Positions 1-9,308 of a stretch of 60,215 nucleotides of DNA are shown one piece after another. The stretch spans positions 1-60,215 of the forward strand of contig CAINFC010000192.1 of NCBI GenBank assembly GCA_903847975.1, given 5' to 3'. A program made the position numbers and the translations under genes. The DNA comes from an uncultured Acidobacteriota bacterium. Lineage in GTDB: Bacteria; Acidobacteriota; UBA6911; CAINFC01. Below the pieces are notes generated by a model, which saw only the letters and a program-made list of their open reading frames with translations, made no database searches and was not told where the DNA came from. Every line of letters begins with the position of its first letter. Within the stretch, counting starts at the first letter, position 1.

Positions 1-1668
1 GAAGTCCCCGTTGTACTTGTCGGTGATCTTCGGCGGAATGTCCCCCTTGGAAATCCGGTCCACGTACCCCGCGGCCACGTTCAGCGGCCCGATCACCGCA
101 TCCAGCGTCTCGTTCACTCCCTGCACGATCTTGCGGAAGTCCCCCTGGTGCTTGGCGGCATCGGCCCGCGTGGCCAGCCGCCCGTCCACCGCCGCCTTCG
201 ACAGCATGGCCGCGTCACCCACCAGTGCATTGACTGCATCCACGCAGGTGTTCAGGTTGTTCTTGATCTCGTTGAAATCCCCGTTGTACTTGTCGGTGAT
301 CTTCGGCGGGATGTCCCCCTTCGAAATCCGGTCCACGTACCCCGCGGCCACGTTCAACGGCCCGATCACCGCATCCAAAGTGTCGTTGACCCCCTGGACG
401 ATCTTCCGGAATTCTCCCTGGTGCTTGGTCGCGTCCGCGCGGGTTGCCAGGCGCCCATCCACGGCGGCCTTCGACAGCACATTGGCGTCGGCCACCAGGG
501 CGTTCACCGCATCCACGCACATGTTCAGATTGTTCTTGATCTCGTTGAAATCCCCGTTGTAGCTGTCGGTGATCTTGGCCGGAATGTCCCCCTTGGAGAT
601 CCGGTCCACGTAGTTGGCCGCCACGGTCAGCGGCCCGATCACCGCGTCCAGCGTGCGGTTGACGCCCTGGACGATGTCGGCATAGGCTCCCTGGTACTTG
701 CTGGCATCGGCGCGGGTCTGCAGCCGCCCTTCCACCGCCGCCTTGGAGAGGCGCTCGGCCTCCTCGCTCATGTTGCGGATGGCGCTGATGGCCTGCTGGA
801 AGTTCTTGCTGAGCAGGTCCTTTTCCGACTTGGGGGTCACCGCCACCTTCAGGTCCCCCTTGCTCAGGCCATCGGCGGCAACAGCCACTCCTTTCAGGTA
901 GTCGATCATGGAGCGGAAGGAGTTGGCCAGCACTCCCAGCTCGTCGCCGGAGCGCAGCTCGATATTCTGGTTGACGTCCCCGATGGCAATCTGGCCGGCA
1001 GCCTGCGCCATCTTGCTCAAGGGCGCGCTGATCATGCGGGAAAGCAGGAATCCGATCACCAGGCCCAGAACCGCACCCGCCAGTATAATTATGGTCATGG
1101 TGCTGATCACGCCGTTGGCTACAGCCGTATTTTCGTCGGAAAGCTTTTTGCCTTCTTCCGTCAATGTAGCATGCATTTTGTCGACGGCCGTCATATAGGC
1201 ATTGGACGTCCGGGCGGCATCGCCGCGAAGCAAAGCCAGCGCTTCCTTATCTTTATTCGACCGGATCAGGTTTATAAACTCGTCCAGGTCCCGGTTGTAA
1301 TCGGTGCGGGCAGACTTTACCGCTTCCCAGTCCCGCTTCCCGCTTTCCGGCAAAGAGATTTTATCCAGAGAATTCGCAGTTTCCGTATTCTCCGCTCTGT
1401 ATTGATCGATGCGGGAGCGATAATCGCTTTTTTCTCTTTCATCCGTGGCCAGCAGCAGATCCCGGGTATTGACCCGGATTCTCTGGAAATTGGTGCTGAT
1501 GTCTCCAATGAAGCCGATAGGCACAGCCCTTTCCTGGTACAGCATCGTGTCCCGGTCATCCAGGAACCTCAGGTTGCTGATGGTCATCCAGCCCACCACC
1601 CCCATGATGATGGCCACCACCACGAAACCGCCAATGATCTTTGCCCCGATTTTCAAATTACTTAGCAT
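1..1668 (-). CDS. Methyl-accepting chemotaxis protein, tandem HAMP-like repeats (partial, runs off left edge)
   Basis: This is a chemoreceptor that senses a ligand at the membrane and would control CheA. The frame is open for 556 codons from ATG at 1668 to the window edge, so the C-terminal signalling hairpin is not visible. Residues about 8-30 form a transmembrane helix (GAKIIGGFVVVAIIMGVVGW). A 4-helix-bundle sensor region follows, then a second membrane helix near residues 190-212 (STMTIIILAGAVLGLVIGFL) and a HAMP domain. After that come 91-residue repeats carrying GRLATRADATKHQG, VQGVNDTLDAVIGPLNVAA, YVDRISKGDIP and YNGDFNEIKNNLN, the poly-HAMP pattern of some chemoreceptors and group III hybrid kinases. 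A GGGAG ribosome site lies 9 nt before the start. CheW ends 56 nt upstream on the same strand, so the two probably share a transcript. The family call is firm; the ligand is unknown. Confidence 0.9.
   Translation of the reverse strand, partial: MLSNLKIGAKIIGGFVVVAIIMGVVGWMTISNLRFLDDRDTMLYQERAVPIGFIGDISTNFQRIRVNTRDLLLATDEREKSDYRSRIDQYRAENTETANSLDKISLPESGKRDWEAVKSARTDYNRDLDEFINLIRSNKDKEALALLRGDAARTSNAYMTAVDKMHATLTEEGKKLSDENTAVANGVISTMTIIILAGAVLGLVIGFLLSRMISAPLSKMAQAAGQIAIGDVNQNIELRSGDELGVLANSFRSMIDYLKGVAVAADGLSKGDLKVAVTPKSEKDLLSKNFQQAISAIRNMSEEAERLSKAAVEGRLQTRADASKYQGAYADIVQGVNRTLDAVIGPLTVAANYVDRISKGDIPAKITDSYNGDFNEIKNNLNMCVDAVNALVADANVLSKAAVDGRLATRADATKHQGEFRKIVQGVNDTLDAVIGPLNVAAGYVDRISKGDIPPKITDKYNGDFNEIKNNLNTCVDAVNALVGDAAMLSKAAVDGRLATRADAAKHQGDFRKIVQGVNETLDAVIGPLNVAAGYVDRISKGDIPPKITDKYNGDF
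8..826 (-). repeat. Tandem 273-bp coding repeat (91-residue HAMP-like units)
   Basis: Units start at about 8, 281 and 554, with a period of 273 bp (91 codons). The first two units are nearly identical at DNA level and the third has diverged more. The array lies inside the chemoreceptor gene and continues past the left edge, so the copy number cannot be read. In-frame periodicity and coding content show that it is a protein repeat and not a CRISPR or satellite array. Confidence 0.85.
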
Positions 1669-1724
1669 GCTCTGTTCTCCCTTTCGAAAATAGTATTTCC
1701 GTTTTACAGACTCAGGTCTTCCCC

Positions 1725-2231
1725 CTAGGAAATTCCCTGCAGCGATATCGTCTCGGAGGTCGAAAGCACCTTGTCGATATCCAGCAGGATCCGGACCCGT
1801 CCCTGGGATTTTCCTATTCCCAGGATGTAATCCGTCTGGACGTCGGCGCCGAACGAGGGCGTATCCTCGATATCGTTGCCGGCAATATCCAGAACCTCGG
1901 AGACCTTGTCGACAATCACCCCCATGTCGATGCCGCTGGCTTTCACCACAATGATGCAGCTCTCTTCGGTCTGCGGCACGGTCTCCATCGAAAATTTCAA
2001 ACGCAGGTCAACCACCGGAATGACTTTTCCCCGCAAATTGATCACTCCGCGTGTGAAAGAAGGCGTCCGGGGCACTTTGGTGATCGGCATCACGCCGATG
2101 ATCTCGCGGACTTTCAGGATCTCCAGTCCGTATTCCTCCCCCGCCAGGAAGAAGGTGAGATACTTGCCGCCTTTATCGCCTTTCAAAGGTGGGGAGACGG
2201 CAGCCGTGGACGCAGATGTTTCCAAATTCAT
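1725..2231 (-). CDS. cheW: Chemotaxis adaptor protein CheW
   Basis: CheW is the cytoplasmic scaffold linking chemoreceptors to the kinase CheA. The 168-residue product has a short N-terminal tail and then a complete CheW domain from about residue 24: KYLTFFLAGEEYGLEILKV, REIIG, ITKVPRTPSFTRGVINLRG and KVIPVVDLRLKF are typical. The later VVKASGIDMGVIVDKVSEVL and ILGIGKSQGRVRILLDIDKVL segments also match. Length is normal for the family. A GGGAGG ribosome site lies a few bases before ATG at 2231. It precedes the chemoreceptor gene on the same strand with a 56-nt gap, consistent with a receptor/CheW pair. No CheA or CheY of the same system is in the window. Confidence 0.95.
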   Translation of the reverse strand: MNLETSASTAAVSPPLKGDKGGKYLTFFLAGEEYGLEILKVREIIGVMPITKVPRTPSFTRGVINLRGKVIPVVDLRLKFSMETVPQTEESCIIVVKASGIDMGVIVDKVSEVLDIAGNDIEDTPSFGADVQTDYILGIGKSQGRVRILLDIDKVLSTSETISLQGIS

Positions 2232-2255
2232 GGTTTACCTCCCAACAAGAGTTAA

Positions 2256-2406
2256 GGTCTATTGCCCAGCTGAGGGTTAAAATTAATTTTAGGGGCCCAC
2301 GCGAGCAGATCATTTATCATTGTAACAAAATTACCGATAAAAAAAGAAAAAACTATATGACGGCTGGAAGAAAAGCGATTTCTTGTGATAGCTGTCACAC
2401 GGCGCC
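2256..2406. other. AT-rich intergenic spacer
   Basis: This 151-base gap between the 5' end of cheW and the 3' end of the GH51 gene is clearly richer in A+T than its surroundings, with A-runs around 2338-2352. It should hold the cheW promoter reading leftwards. A TACAAT-like hexamer can be read on the minus strand at 2324-2319, but I see no good matching -35 box, so no promoter is called. Confidence 0.3.
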
Positions 2407-3954
2407 CTACCTGAATTCCAGCAGAACTACCGATTTCGGCGGAAGCCTTGTCAGGAAGCCTCCCGCGGCGATCTTAACATCACGAAAATCGTCCGGTTTT
2501 ACACGGTCCGGCTGGTCAAATGTGTTGTGTGCGGTCATGGAATCCGCGGTCAATACTCTTCCGGATACCTGCCGCGGGCTCATGCCCCGAAGTTCGCCCT
2601 GCACCTCGGCGGCCTGGGCGGGATGCAGATTGCACAAGGTCACGTGTACCACTCCGGAGGCATCCCGGGAGGCGGAAACGTTCAGGCCGGGCACCTTCTC
2701 ATTCTCGAAGACATAGTCCGCGGCGGAGAGGGCGGTCGGCAGCAGGACCGCGTCCTGGTGCCCCTTGTACATCTCGAAGACATGATAGGTGGGAGTGACG
2801 ATCATTTTCTCCTTATCCGTCAGAATGACGGCCTGCAGGACGTTGACGGTCTGGGCGATGTTGGCCATGCGCACCCGGTCGCAGTGCTGGTTCAGAATAT
2901 TCAGGCTGACTCCGGCCACCAGGGCATCGCGCAGGCTGTTCTGCTGGTAAAGAAACCCCGGGTTGGTTCCCGGCTCCACAGCGTGCCAGGTACCCCATTC
3001 GTCGACGATCAGGTCCACGCGCTTTTCCGGATCGTATTTGTCCATCAGCGTCTTGTGCCTGCTGACCAGCTCGTCCATAAATAATGCATTCCGCAGCTGG
3101 AAAAACCAGTCTCCTTCATCGAAGGAGGTCGCCGAACGGCTCTTGCGGCCCGTACCGCAATAATGGTGCAGCGACAGCCCGTTCATCCGCCGGGCGGCTT
3201 CGCGCATCAGCACCTCCGTCCAGTTGTAGTCGGCCTTGTTGGCCCCGCAGGCGATCTTGAAAAGGATATTCCCGCTGAAACTGCGCAAATAGGTCTGAAA
3301 GCGCTTGTACTCGTTGGCATAGTAATCCGGAGTCATGCTGCCGCCGCAGCCCCAGTTTTCGTTGCCCACACCGAAGTACTTCACGCGCCAGGGCTTCTCG
3401 CGTCCGTTCCTGCGGCGCAGATCGGCCATAGGGCTGACCCCGTCGAAAGTCATGTACTCGATCCACTGCTGCATCTCCTGAACCGTTCCGCTGCCCACAT
3501 TGCCGCAGATGTACGGCTCGGTGCCCAGCTGCTCGCACAGATCCAGGAACTCGTGGGTGCCAAAGTGGTTGTTTTCGGTAACTTTTCCCCAATGGGTATT
3601 GACCATGGTCGGCCGCTTTTCGCGCGGGCCAATCCCGTCCATCCAATGGTATTCGTCGGCAAAACAGCCGCCCGGCCAGCGCAGCACAGGCACCTGGATT
3701 TTTTTCAGCGCTTCGACCACATCCTTCCGGATACCCCTCACGTTGGGGATCGGGCTGTCCTCACCCACCCAGTAGCCCTCGTACACGCAGCGGCCCAGGT
3801 GCTCGGAAAAGTGGCCGTAGATGTTGCGGTTGATTTTTTCCTTTCCCAGGTCCGCGTTGATGATCAGGCGATTTTGGGCATCGGCTGCCTCCGCCGCGCA
3901 GACAACGAGGGAAACGCTTAAAAGTGAAAACAGAATCCACTTCAAATACGTCAT
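2407..3954 (-). CDS. Secreted alpha-L-arabinofuranosidase, GH51
   Basis: This enzyme removes terminal alpha-L-arabinofuranosyl groups from arabinoxylan, arabinan or related glycans. The 515-residue product begins with a signal peptide ([20 protein letters not shown], cleavage near AEAADA), so it is exported. GH51 landmarks follow: [34 protein letters not shown], the acid/base Glu in [11 protein letters not shown] near residue 198, and the nucleophile Glu in [10 protein letters not shown] near residue 317. The C-terminal part is the usual beta-sandwich, ending [17 protein letters not shown] lies 5 nt before ATG at 3954. It is divergent from the ABC-F gene and stands alone on its strand. Most bacterial GH51 enzymes are cytoplasmic, so the signal peptide points to action outside the cytoplasm. 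Confidence 0.92.
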   Translation of the reverse strand: MTYLKWILFSLLSVSLVVCAAEAADAQNRLIINADLGKEKINRNIYGHFSEHLGRCVYEGYWVGEDSPIPNVRGIRKDVVEALKKIQVPVLRWPGGCFADEYHWMDGIGPREKRPTMVNTHWGKVTENNHFGTHEFLDLCEQLGTEPYICGNVGSGTVQEMQQWIEYMTFDGVSPMADLRRRNGREKPWRVKYFGVGNENWGCGGSMTPDYYANEYKRFQTYLRSFSGNILFKIACGANKADYNWTEVLMREAARRMNGLSLHHYCGTGRKSRSATSFDEGDWFFQLRNALFMDELVSRHKTLMDKYDPEKRVDLIVDEWGTWHAVEPGTNPGFLYQQNSLRDALVAGVSLNILNQHCDRVRMANIAQTVNVLQAVILTDKEKMIVTPTYHVFEMYKGHQDAVLLPTALSAADYVFENEKVPGLNVSASRDASGVVHVTLCNLHPAQAAEVQGELRGMSPRQVSGRVLTADSMTAHNTFDQPDRVKPDDFRDVKIAAGGFLTRLPPKSVVLLEFR

Positions 3955-4046
3955 ATGGCTCCTTACAAAAACAGGTTGGTTGGAAATGAATCGAAAAATA
4001 GAATGCCCCTATTGTACTATTAAACCGGTTGATTCCTAATAAAAAA

Positions 4047-5828
4047 ATGGCACTACTGTTAAACTGCTGCGCACTATCCCGTCAGTTCGGAGCGGAACCG
4101 CTGTTCCGCAATCTGAGCTTCACGCTCGCGGACGGAGAACGCCACGGGCTGATCGGGCCGAACGGATCCGGGAAGAGCACTTTGCTCGAAATTCTGGTCG
4201 GGCGGCAGCCTGCCGAGGAAGGCGAAATCGTATGCCGTAAATCGGCCCGGCTGGCCCTGGTGGCCCAGGAGCCCGATTTCCCTCCGGGCCAGACAGTGCG
4301 CGAGATCCTGGCGGCCGCGGCCCGTGAATCAAGCCAAATCGACCCCTTGCTGGGGCAAGCCGGTTTCCGCGACTTTGGCCAGAGGGCGGATACTCTGTCC
4401 GGAGGCTGGCGAAAGCGGCTGGCTATCGCCGAGGCGCTGGCCCGGCAGCCGGACCTCCTTCTGCTCGATGAACCGACCAATCACCTGGACCTCGCCGGCA
4501 TCGAGTGGCTGGAAACCCTGCTGCAGAGCGCCCGCTTCGCCAGTCTGACGGTCAGCCACGATCGTTATTTCCTGGAGAATATCGCCACCCACATGATGGA
4601 AATCAATCCGGCATATCCCGATGGTCTTTTCCGGGTATGCGGACGATACAGCGAGTTCCTGGAACGCCGCGAGGAGTACCTCGCGGCGCAGTCCAGGGAG
4701 CGTGAGGCCCTGGCTACGGTAGTGCGAAGGGAAGTCGAATGGCTGCGGCGCGGCGCCAAGGCACGCACCTCCAAGTCCAAAGCCAGGATCGATGCCGCCC
4801 AGCAGAAGATCTCTGCCCTGGAGGAAATGGACAGCCGCCAGGCCGTCGGATCGGCGGCCATCGATTTTTCGGCCACGGAGCGGAAGACCCGGCGATTGCT
4901 GGTCGCCGAAAACCTTTCCCGTACCCTCGGCGGGCGGACCCTGTTCCAGGGATTGGATCTGGTTCTTACGCCGGGAATGAGAATCGGTTTGGCCGGGGCC
5001 AACGGCACAGGGAAAACCACCCTGCTGCGCCTGCTGTCGGGAGAGGACCTGCCGGACCGGGGAAACATCGTGCGGGCCGAGGGGCTTCAGGTGGTGACCT
5101 TCGACCAGCACCGGGAACAGCTCGAACCGGACTGGTCGCTGCAGCGGGCCCTGGCGCCCGACGGAGACACGGTGCTTTATCGCGGCCGCCCCATTCACGT
5201 AAAGAGCTGGGCCCGGCGCTTTCTGTTCCGCAATGAACAGCTCCCCCAGCCGGTGGCCCGCCTGTCGGGCGGCGAGAGAGCCCGCGTGCTGATTGCCCGG
5301 CTGATGCTGCGTCCGGCCGATGTGCTGCTGCTGGATGAGCCCACCAATGACCTGGACATCCCGACGCTGGAGGTTCTGGAGGAAAGCCTCCTGGACTTCG
5401 CCGGAGCGCTGGTCCTGGTAACGCACGACCGCTACCTTCTCGACCGGGTGGCAACGGTCGTTCTGGGCCTGGACGGTGAAGGATCCGCCGTGCGCTGCGC
5501 CGACCGGCTTCAATTTGAATCGGTCCTGGCGGAAAGAGCGGCTGCGAGGAAAGCGCCGCCGAAGAAGACCTCCGCAACCGCGGATGAAGTGCGACCTGCC
5601 GTGCGCCGGAAGCTCTCCTATCTGGACCAGCGGGAGTGGGACGAGATGGAAGTCAGGATCCACACGGCAGAAGAGGAGCTGCAGAGCCTCCGGGCGGAAA
5701 TGCTGCTCCCGGAAGTGGCCTGCAACGCGGAAAAGCTCGAAAGAGCGTACCGTGCCTTGAAGGAGGCGGAATCCGAAGTGTCCCGGCTCTATGACCGTTG
5801 GGCGGAACTCGAGGAGAAAATTCAATAA
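4047..5828 (+). CDS. ABC-F family ATPase (Uup-like)
   Basis: This is a soluble ABC-F protein with two ATPase domains on one chain and no membrane segment; the family acts on ribosomes or, for Uup, on DNA and translation. The first half has GPNGSGKST, the signature LSGGWRKRLAIAEAL and Walker B LLLLDEPTNHLDL. A charged linker (residues about 200-260) resembles the P-site tRNA interaction motif. The second half has GANGTGKTTL, LSGGERARVLIARL and LLLDEPTNDLDIPTLEVLEE. The C-terminus (about 515-593) is a predicted coiled coil starting at RRKLSYLDQREWDEME, typical of Uup. ATG at 4047 gives 593 residues; an in-frame TTG at 4029 would add six. Neither start has a clear ribosome site. Paralogue assignment within ABC-F is tentative. 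Confidence 0.9.
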   Translation: MALLLNCCALSRQFGAEPLFRNLSFTLADGERHGLIGPNGSGKSTLLEILVGRQPAEEGEIVCRKSARLALVAQEPDFPPGQTVREILAAAARESSQIDPLLGQAGFRDFGQRADTLSGGWRKRLAIAEALARQPDLLLLDEPTNHLDLAGIEWLETLLQSARFASLTVSHDRYFLENIATHMMEINPAYPDGLFRVCGRYSEFLERREEYLAAQSREREALATVVRREVEWLRRGAKARTSKSKARIDAAQQKISALEEMDSRQAVGSAAIDFSATERKTRRLLVAENLSRTLGGRTLFQGLDLVLTPGMRIGLAGANGTGKTTLLRLLSGEDLPDRGNIVRAEGLQVVTFDQHREQLEPDWSLQRALAPDGDTVLYRGRPIHVKSWARRFLFRNEQLPQPVARLSGGERARVLIARLMLRPADVLLLDEPTNDLDIPTLEVLEESLLDFAGALVLVTHDRYLLDRVATVVLGLDGEGSAVRCADRLQFESVLAERAAARKAPPKKTSATADEVRPAVRRKLSYLDQREWDEMEVRIHTAEEELQSLRAEMLLPEVACNAEKLERAYRALKEAESEVSRLYDRWAELEEKIQ

Positions 5829-5834
5829 ATAGTT

Positions 5835-6806
5835 ATGACCGATCCGGATGTGTATCAAGCCGTCGTATCCCTGCAACGGGAGAAAATTCTCCCCGCCCCA
5901 ACGGCCGCATTTCTGATGCGCCTGACCCGCGGAGACCTGATCTCGGTTCATCTCGAGTTGCGTCTGGCCTTTTACTTCGGGGTGATGCTGCTTACCGCCG
6001 GGATCGGGCTGCTGTTTCAGGCACATTACGAGCGGATCGGGCCGCTGGGGATCGCCGCGGCTGTGGCGCTGCTGGCCGTGACCTGCGCCGCCTGGGTCGT
6101 GCGCCAGGCCCCTCCGTTTGCCTGGGGACCCTCTTCGGCGGAGCACCCCGCCTTCGACTTTATTCTCCTGCTGGCCGCCATTTCCACTTCGGCAGATCTG
6201 GCCTATATCGAAGTGATCTTCTCTCCGCTCGGCACCCGGTGGCAATGGCATATGTTCTGGGTGGCCCTGGCGGCAGGAGCGGCCTCCCTCCGCTACGATT
6301 CGCGCCTGCTCTTTTCGTTCGCCCTCTCCAGCTTCTGCGCCTGGTGCGGATTCAGCCTTGCCCGGCCCCAGGACCTGATCGGTCTGGGACACCGGTTTAC
6401 CGACCTGCTGCGCAGGAACATGTTTTGCTGCGGGTTCCTTTTTCTGATGATCGGTCTGCTGCTTCACCGCACGAACCGCAAGGCGCATTTCGAGCCCTCG
6501 GCCAGCTACTTCGGGTGGGTGCTGATTCTGGCGACCCTTCTTTCCGGGATCGGCGCGGATACGGATCAGGAGCTGCTCTTCACGCTTCTGCTCCTGGGAG
6601 TCGGCGCCGGCCTTTGCCTGGCGCTTTACTTCCGCCGCTTTCCCCTTTTCGCCATGGGGTGCCTGTCGATCTATGTTGCCCTTACCGCTCTTTTCTATCG
6701 CTGGAACCCGGGCTACACCGCACTTCTGGCCTGGTACACCCTGGCGTCCATACTGCTGCTTTATTTTCTGCTGCGGATTCACCGCCGTTTCCGGGAAGAA
6801 CCGTGA
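5835..6806 (+). CDS. Polytopic membrane protein, DUF2157-like
   Basis: The 323-residue product starts with a soluble segment of about 40 residues (MTDPDVYQAVVSLQREKILP) followed by eight to ten hydrophobic helices, for example FYFGVMLLTAGIGLLFQ and GIAAAVALLAVTCAAWVV. A short N-terminal helical segment ahead of many membrane helices is the DUF2157 layout, but I recognise no catalytic motif and function is unknown. The start codon lies 6 nt after the ABC-F stop, so the two are probably co-transcribed. The next gene encodes a protein of the same general design, which suggests a functional pair. An incomplete LPS/peptidoglycan or membrane-sensing role would be guesswork. Confidence 0.65.
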   Translation: MTDPDVYQAVVSLQREKILPAPTAAFLMRLTRGDLISVHLELRLAFYFGVMLLTAGIGLLFQAHYERIGPLGIAAAVALLAVTCAAWVVRQAPPFAWGPSSAEHPAFDFILLLAAISTSADLAYIEVIFSPLGTRWQWHMFWVALAAGAASLRYDSRLLFSFALSSFCAWCGFSLARPQDLIGLGHRFTDLLRRNMFCCGFLFLMIGLLLHRTNRKAHFEPSASYFGWVLILATLLSGIGADTDQELLFTLLLLGVGAGLCLALYFRRFPLFAMGCLSIYVALTALFYRWNPGYTALLAWYTLASILLLYFLLRIHRRFREEP

Positions 6807-6825
6807 ATGAGGGAGGTACATATAA

Positions 6826-6897
6826 TATTGTTATGTTCTGCCGTTCCGATGGGACTTGGGTGTGCGCCGCGCGGGGCAAAATAAATGAAACATCGAC
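6826..6897 (+). repeat. Dispersed intergenic palindromic repeat, partial copy
   Basis: The stretch beginning ATTGTTATGTTCTGCCGT and continuing through GGGACTTGGGTGTG to a GGGGCAAAATAAATGAAA tail closely matches 55659-55693 and the tail at 55755-55785. Part of the tail (GGGATAAATGAAA) also occurs at 21009-21021. It fills most of the gap between the two DUF2157-like genes and lacks the CCGGCA palindrome found in the fuller copies. Confidence 0.65.
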
Positions 6898-6915
6898 CTA
6901 ATTGCGGGGTGAACG

Positions 6916-8079
6916 ATGCATAGCGAGTGCCGACAGGCGGAGCGGAATTTTGCGGTCCGGAAGGCCGCCGGGCAGTGGCAAAAAGCCGGACTGATTTCCC
7001 CGGAAATCCTGGACGCCATCCGCTCCTCCTATACCGACGACCGTCGCCGATTAGGATTTGTCTTCCGGACGCTGGCCTTTCTGTGCGCGTTTCTGGCCTC
7101 CCTTGCTCTGGTTCTGCTCCTCTGGAGACTGGGAGGAGGGGACCTGGAACTCCTTTCTCTTCTCGGTGGAATCTCCCTTTTGCTTTTCACCCGGTATTTA
7201 AAGGAAAAGCGGAGACTGGCAGATTTTGGAATCGAGTCGGCAACAGCCATCCTCGGATGCGCCCTACTGTCTATCGGCATCGCCCTGCTGATCGATTTTT
7301 CAAGATCCTTCCATATAATACTGAACCTTTGCCTGGGCTCCTTCATTTTTCTCGTTCCGGCTGTGCTCTGGGGTTCCATTTTCTGCACGGTGGTCAGCCT
7401 GCTCCTTTTCGGTTTTGCCATGCTTTCCCTGCCCATGCCAAGGCTTGTATGGGCCCTGATATCGTTGACCCTCCTCGTCCTGGCCCTTCGCCGCCATCAG
7501 TCTCCCGGGTTGGCCCCGAGCCACCGCCGCTGCTGGACGGCCGCCCTTCTGCTGGCGCTGCTGGGCCTATATGTCGTTACCAACCTTCTGTCCTGGGACC
7601 ATCTCTTCCTGGAGCATTCTGCTTTTTTTCGTACCTCCCCTGCCGGGGATTCATGGATAAAAGAAATGCGGTGGATTCCCATCCTGAGCACAGCCGCCAT
7701 GCCGCTGCTGCTGATTGCCTGGGGGATCCTTGCCCGCCGAAAGCTGCTCCTGCAGTCGGGGTTGCTTCTGCTGGTCGCCTCCTTGGTCACCCTTCGGTTC
7801 TACGTGCACGTGGCCCCGCTGTGGGTCGTCCTGACGGCATCCGGTGCCCTCCTGATTCTGACGGGACTGGGATTGAAGCGCTTTCTGGACTCCGGCCCCG
7901 ACCAGGAACGGGGAGGATTCACGGCCAGGCCGATCCTGGCGGAGGGCCGCAAAGAGGAAGCCATGCAGGCGCTGGCCGGAATTTTTTCGGGCTCGCCTCC
8001 CGCCGAGGCGCACCACGGAGAACGCTTCACCGGAGGAGGAGGCCACTCCGGAGGGGCGGGCGCCTCCGGGCAGTTCTGA
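6916..8079 (+). CDS. Polytopic membrane protein, DUF2157-like, glycine-rich tail
   Basis: The 387-residue product has the same plan as its upstream neighbour: a soluble N-terminal segment with AGLISPEILDAI, the position where DUF2157 proteins carry a conserved helix, and then about ten membrane helices (FLCAFLASLALVLLLWRL, ILGCALLSIGIALLI, LLLALLGLYVVTNLL). The last 30 residues are hydrophilic and rich in Gly, Ser and His, ending in GGGGHSGGAGASGQF. This low-complexity tail recalls those of some TPM-domain and membrane-stress proteins. No enzymatic motif is visible. A GGGGTG sequence lies just before ATG at 6916. The next gene starts 21 nt after its stop. Function is unknown. Confidence 0.65.
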   Translation: MHSECRQAERNFAVRKAAGQWQKAGLISPEILDAIRSSYTDDRRRLGFVFRTLAFLCAFLASLALVLLLWRLGGGDLELLSLLGGISLLLFTRYLKEKRRLADFGIESATAILGCALLSIGIALLIDFSRSFHIILNLCLGSFIFLVPAVLWGSIFCTVVSLLLFGFAMLSLPMPRLVWALISLTLLVLALRRHQSPGLAPSHRRCWTAALLLALLGLYVVTNLLSWDHLFLEHSAFFRTSPAGDSWIKEMRWIPILSTAAMPLLLIAWGILARRKLLLQSGLLLLVASLVTLRFYVHVAPLWVVLTASGALLILTGLGLKRFLDSGPDQERGGFTARPILAEGRKEEAMQALAGIFSGSPPAEAHHGERFTGGGGHSGGAGASGQF

Positions 8080-8100
8080 GCCGCGGGGAACCGGCAAACG

Positions 8101-9186
8101 ATGGAGGCGAAGATCAGCAAACATGAGGCTTTCCTGCGGCGGGAGCCCGCAGAGCGCCCGCTGCTCGGATTTTGGCGGGGAGGCTATTATCCTGCCGAAC
8201 AGTTCCCCTCCGGAACCGCCGCCTGGCCTGAGGGGCAGATCCTGCAGCCGGACGATGTGCGTTTTGCCCATTTCGCCGCCGATTATGAAGCTCTTTACCG
8301 CCTTCACGGCGAAGCGGAGGACGACTACTTCTTTTTCGCTTCGGCTTACTGGGGAATTCCGTGGATGGAGGCCATCCTGGGCTGCACGGTCGTCGCTTCC
8401 AGGACCCATTGCCGGGCAGAAAATCCGGATGTGCCGTGGGGAGATTTTCCGCCCGCGCCGGTAGAAGATAATCCCTGGTTTCCGGCGCTGCTCCGGTTTA
8501 CCGTGGACCTGCTCCGTTTCGCCGACGGCCGCTTCCCGGTCTGCCCTCCCCTGCTTCGCGGGCCGGGGGACTGCGCCGCAGCGCTGCTTGGCGGCATGCG
8601 CTTCGTCCTGGGCTGCCTGGATGAACCGGAGAGAATGTCGCTATTACTGGGCCGCTGTGCCGATGCCCGAAGCCATGTAGTTCGGGGATTGCAGTCTGTT
8701 CTCGCCGACTGGCATGGAACCTACATCGCCGGAGGGTATCCGAGCCGGGTCTGGAGCCGGATCCCGATCGCCTATCACCAGGAGGATTCCGCCTCTCTTC
8801 TGAATCCGGAGCTTTTCCGCCGCCTGCTCCTGCCGCTTCACCGGCGGCAGTGCCTCGACCTGCCGAGAAATTTTTTCCATCTTCATTCCAGCTGCCTCTA
8901 CCCGGCGGAAATCTTCCTCGAGCACCGGTGCTTTGATGCCCTGCAGATCAATGTCGACCACCCCGGCAGCCGCACCCCTTCCCTCCCCGAGCTGATACCC
9001 GCCCTGAAGAATATCCAGGAGGCCGGAATGCCTCTGCTGCTTTGGGGAGAGCTCACCGCCGAACATTGCCGCCTGCTGCGGCAGGAGCTTTCGCCGGTCG
9101 GTTTGAGCCTGCAGCCGATCGCAACCGCCCCCCGGCAGATGGCGGAAATCCGGCAGGCGCTTTACGGCTCCCCGGATCCCGATTGA
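8101..9186 (+). CDS. Uroporphyrinogen decarboxylase-like superfamily protein (function unknown)
   Basis: The 361-residue soluble product has features seen in distant URO-D/MtaA-like proteins: an N-terminal RPLLGFWRGGYYP segment, a central FPVCPPLLRGPGDCAAALLG stretch, and a C-terminal half with FFHLHSSCLYPAEIFLEH, FDALQINVDHPG, PALKNIQEAGMPLLLWGE and a terminal helix. True URO-D active-site motifs are not convincingly present, so haem synthesis is unlikely. Similar proteins in carbohydrate- or methyl-metabolism regions are usually uncharacterised. There is no signal peptide. It starts 21 nt after the preceding membrane-protein gene and is followed by a 122-nt gap before the sensor kinase. Confidence 0.55.
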   Translation: MEAKISKHEAFLRREPAERPLLGFWRGGYYPAEQFPSGTAAWPEGQILQPDDVRFAHFAADYEALYRLHGEAEDDYFFFASAYWGIPWMEAILGCTVVASRTHCRAENPDVPWGDFPPAPVEDNPWFPALLRFTVDLLRFADGRFPVCPPLLRGPGDCAAALLGGMRFVLGCLDEPERMSLLLGRCADARSHVVRGLQSVLADWHGTYIAGGYPSRVWSRIPIAYHQEDSASLLNPELFRRLLLPLHRRQCLDLPRNFFHLHSSCLYPAEIFLEHRCFDALQINVDHPGSRTPSLPELIPALKNIQEAGMPLLLWGELTAEHCRLLRQELSPVGLSLQPIATAPRQMAEIRQALYGSPDPD

Positions 9187-9308
9187 ATCTTCCTTCCCTT
9201 TGGGGCCTGCGCCGCTTTTCTTCTTCCTTGCAAAACCATTTGTATTCCGCCGATCGTTCCTCTTATTATTAAGGAAAAGAATAAATCCGGTATTACCGAG
9301 AAACAGAA

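Noticed and set aside
8-826. Regular repeats considered as a possible CRISPR or satellite array
   Set aside because: The period is 273 bp, exactly 91 codons, and the units encode HAMP-like protein. There are no short repeats with unique spacers.
148-1665. Long plus-strand open frame opposite the chemoreceptor
   Set aside because: It lies wholly antisense to a clear chemoreceptor, has no family features, and its repeats simply mirror those of the real gene.
4329-6821. 830-codon minus-strand open frame opposite the ABC-F and membrane-protein genes
   Set aside because: It is low-complexity (Gly, Arg, Gln, His) and antisense to well-supported genes; an effect of GC-rich codon use.
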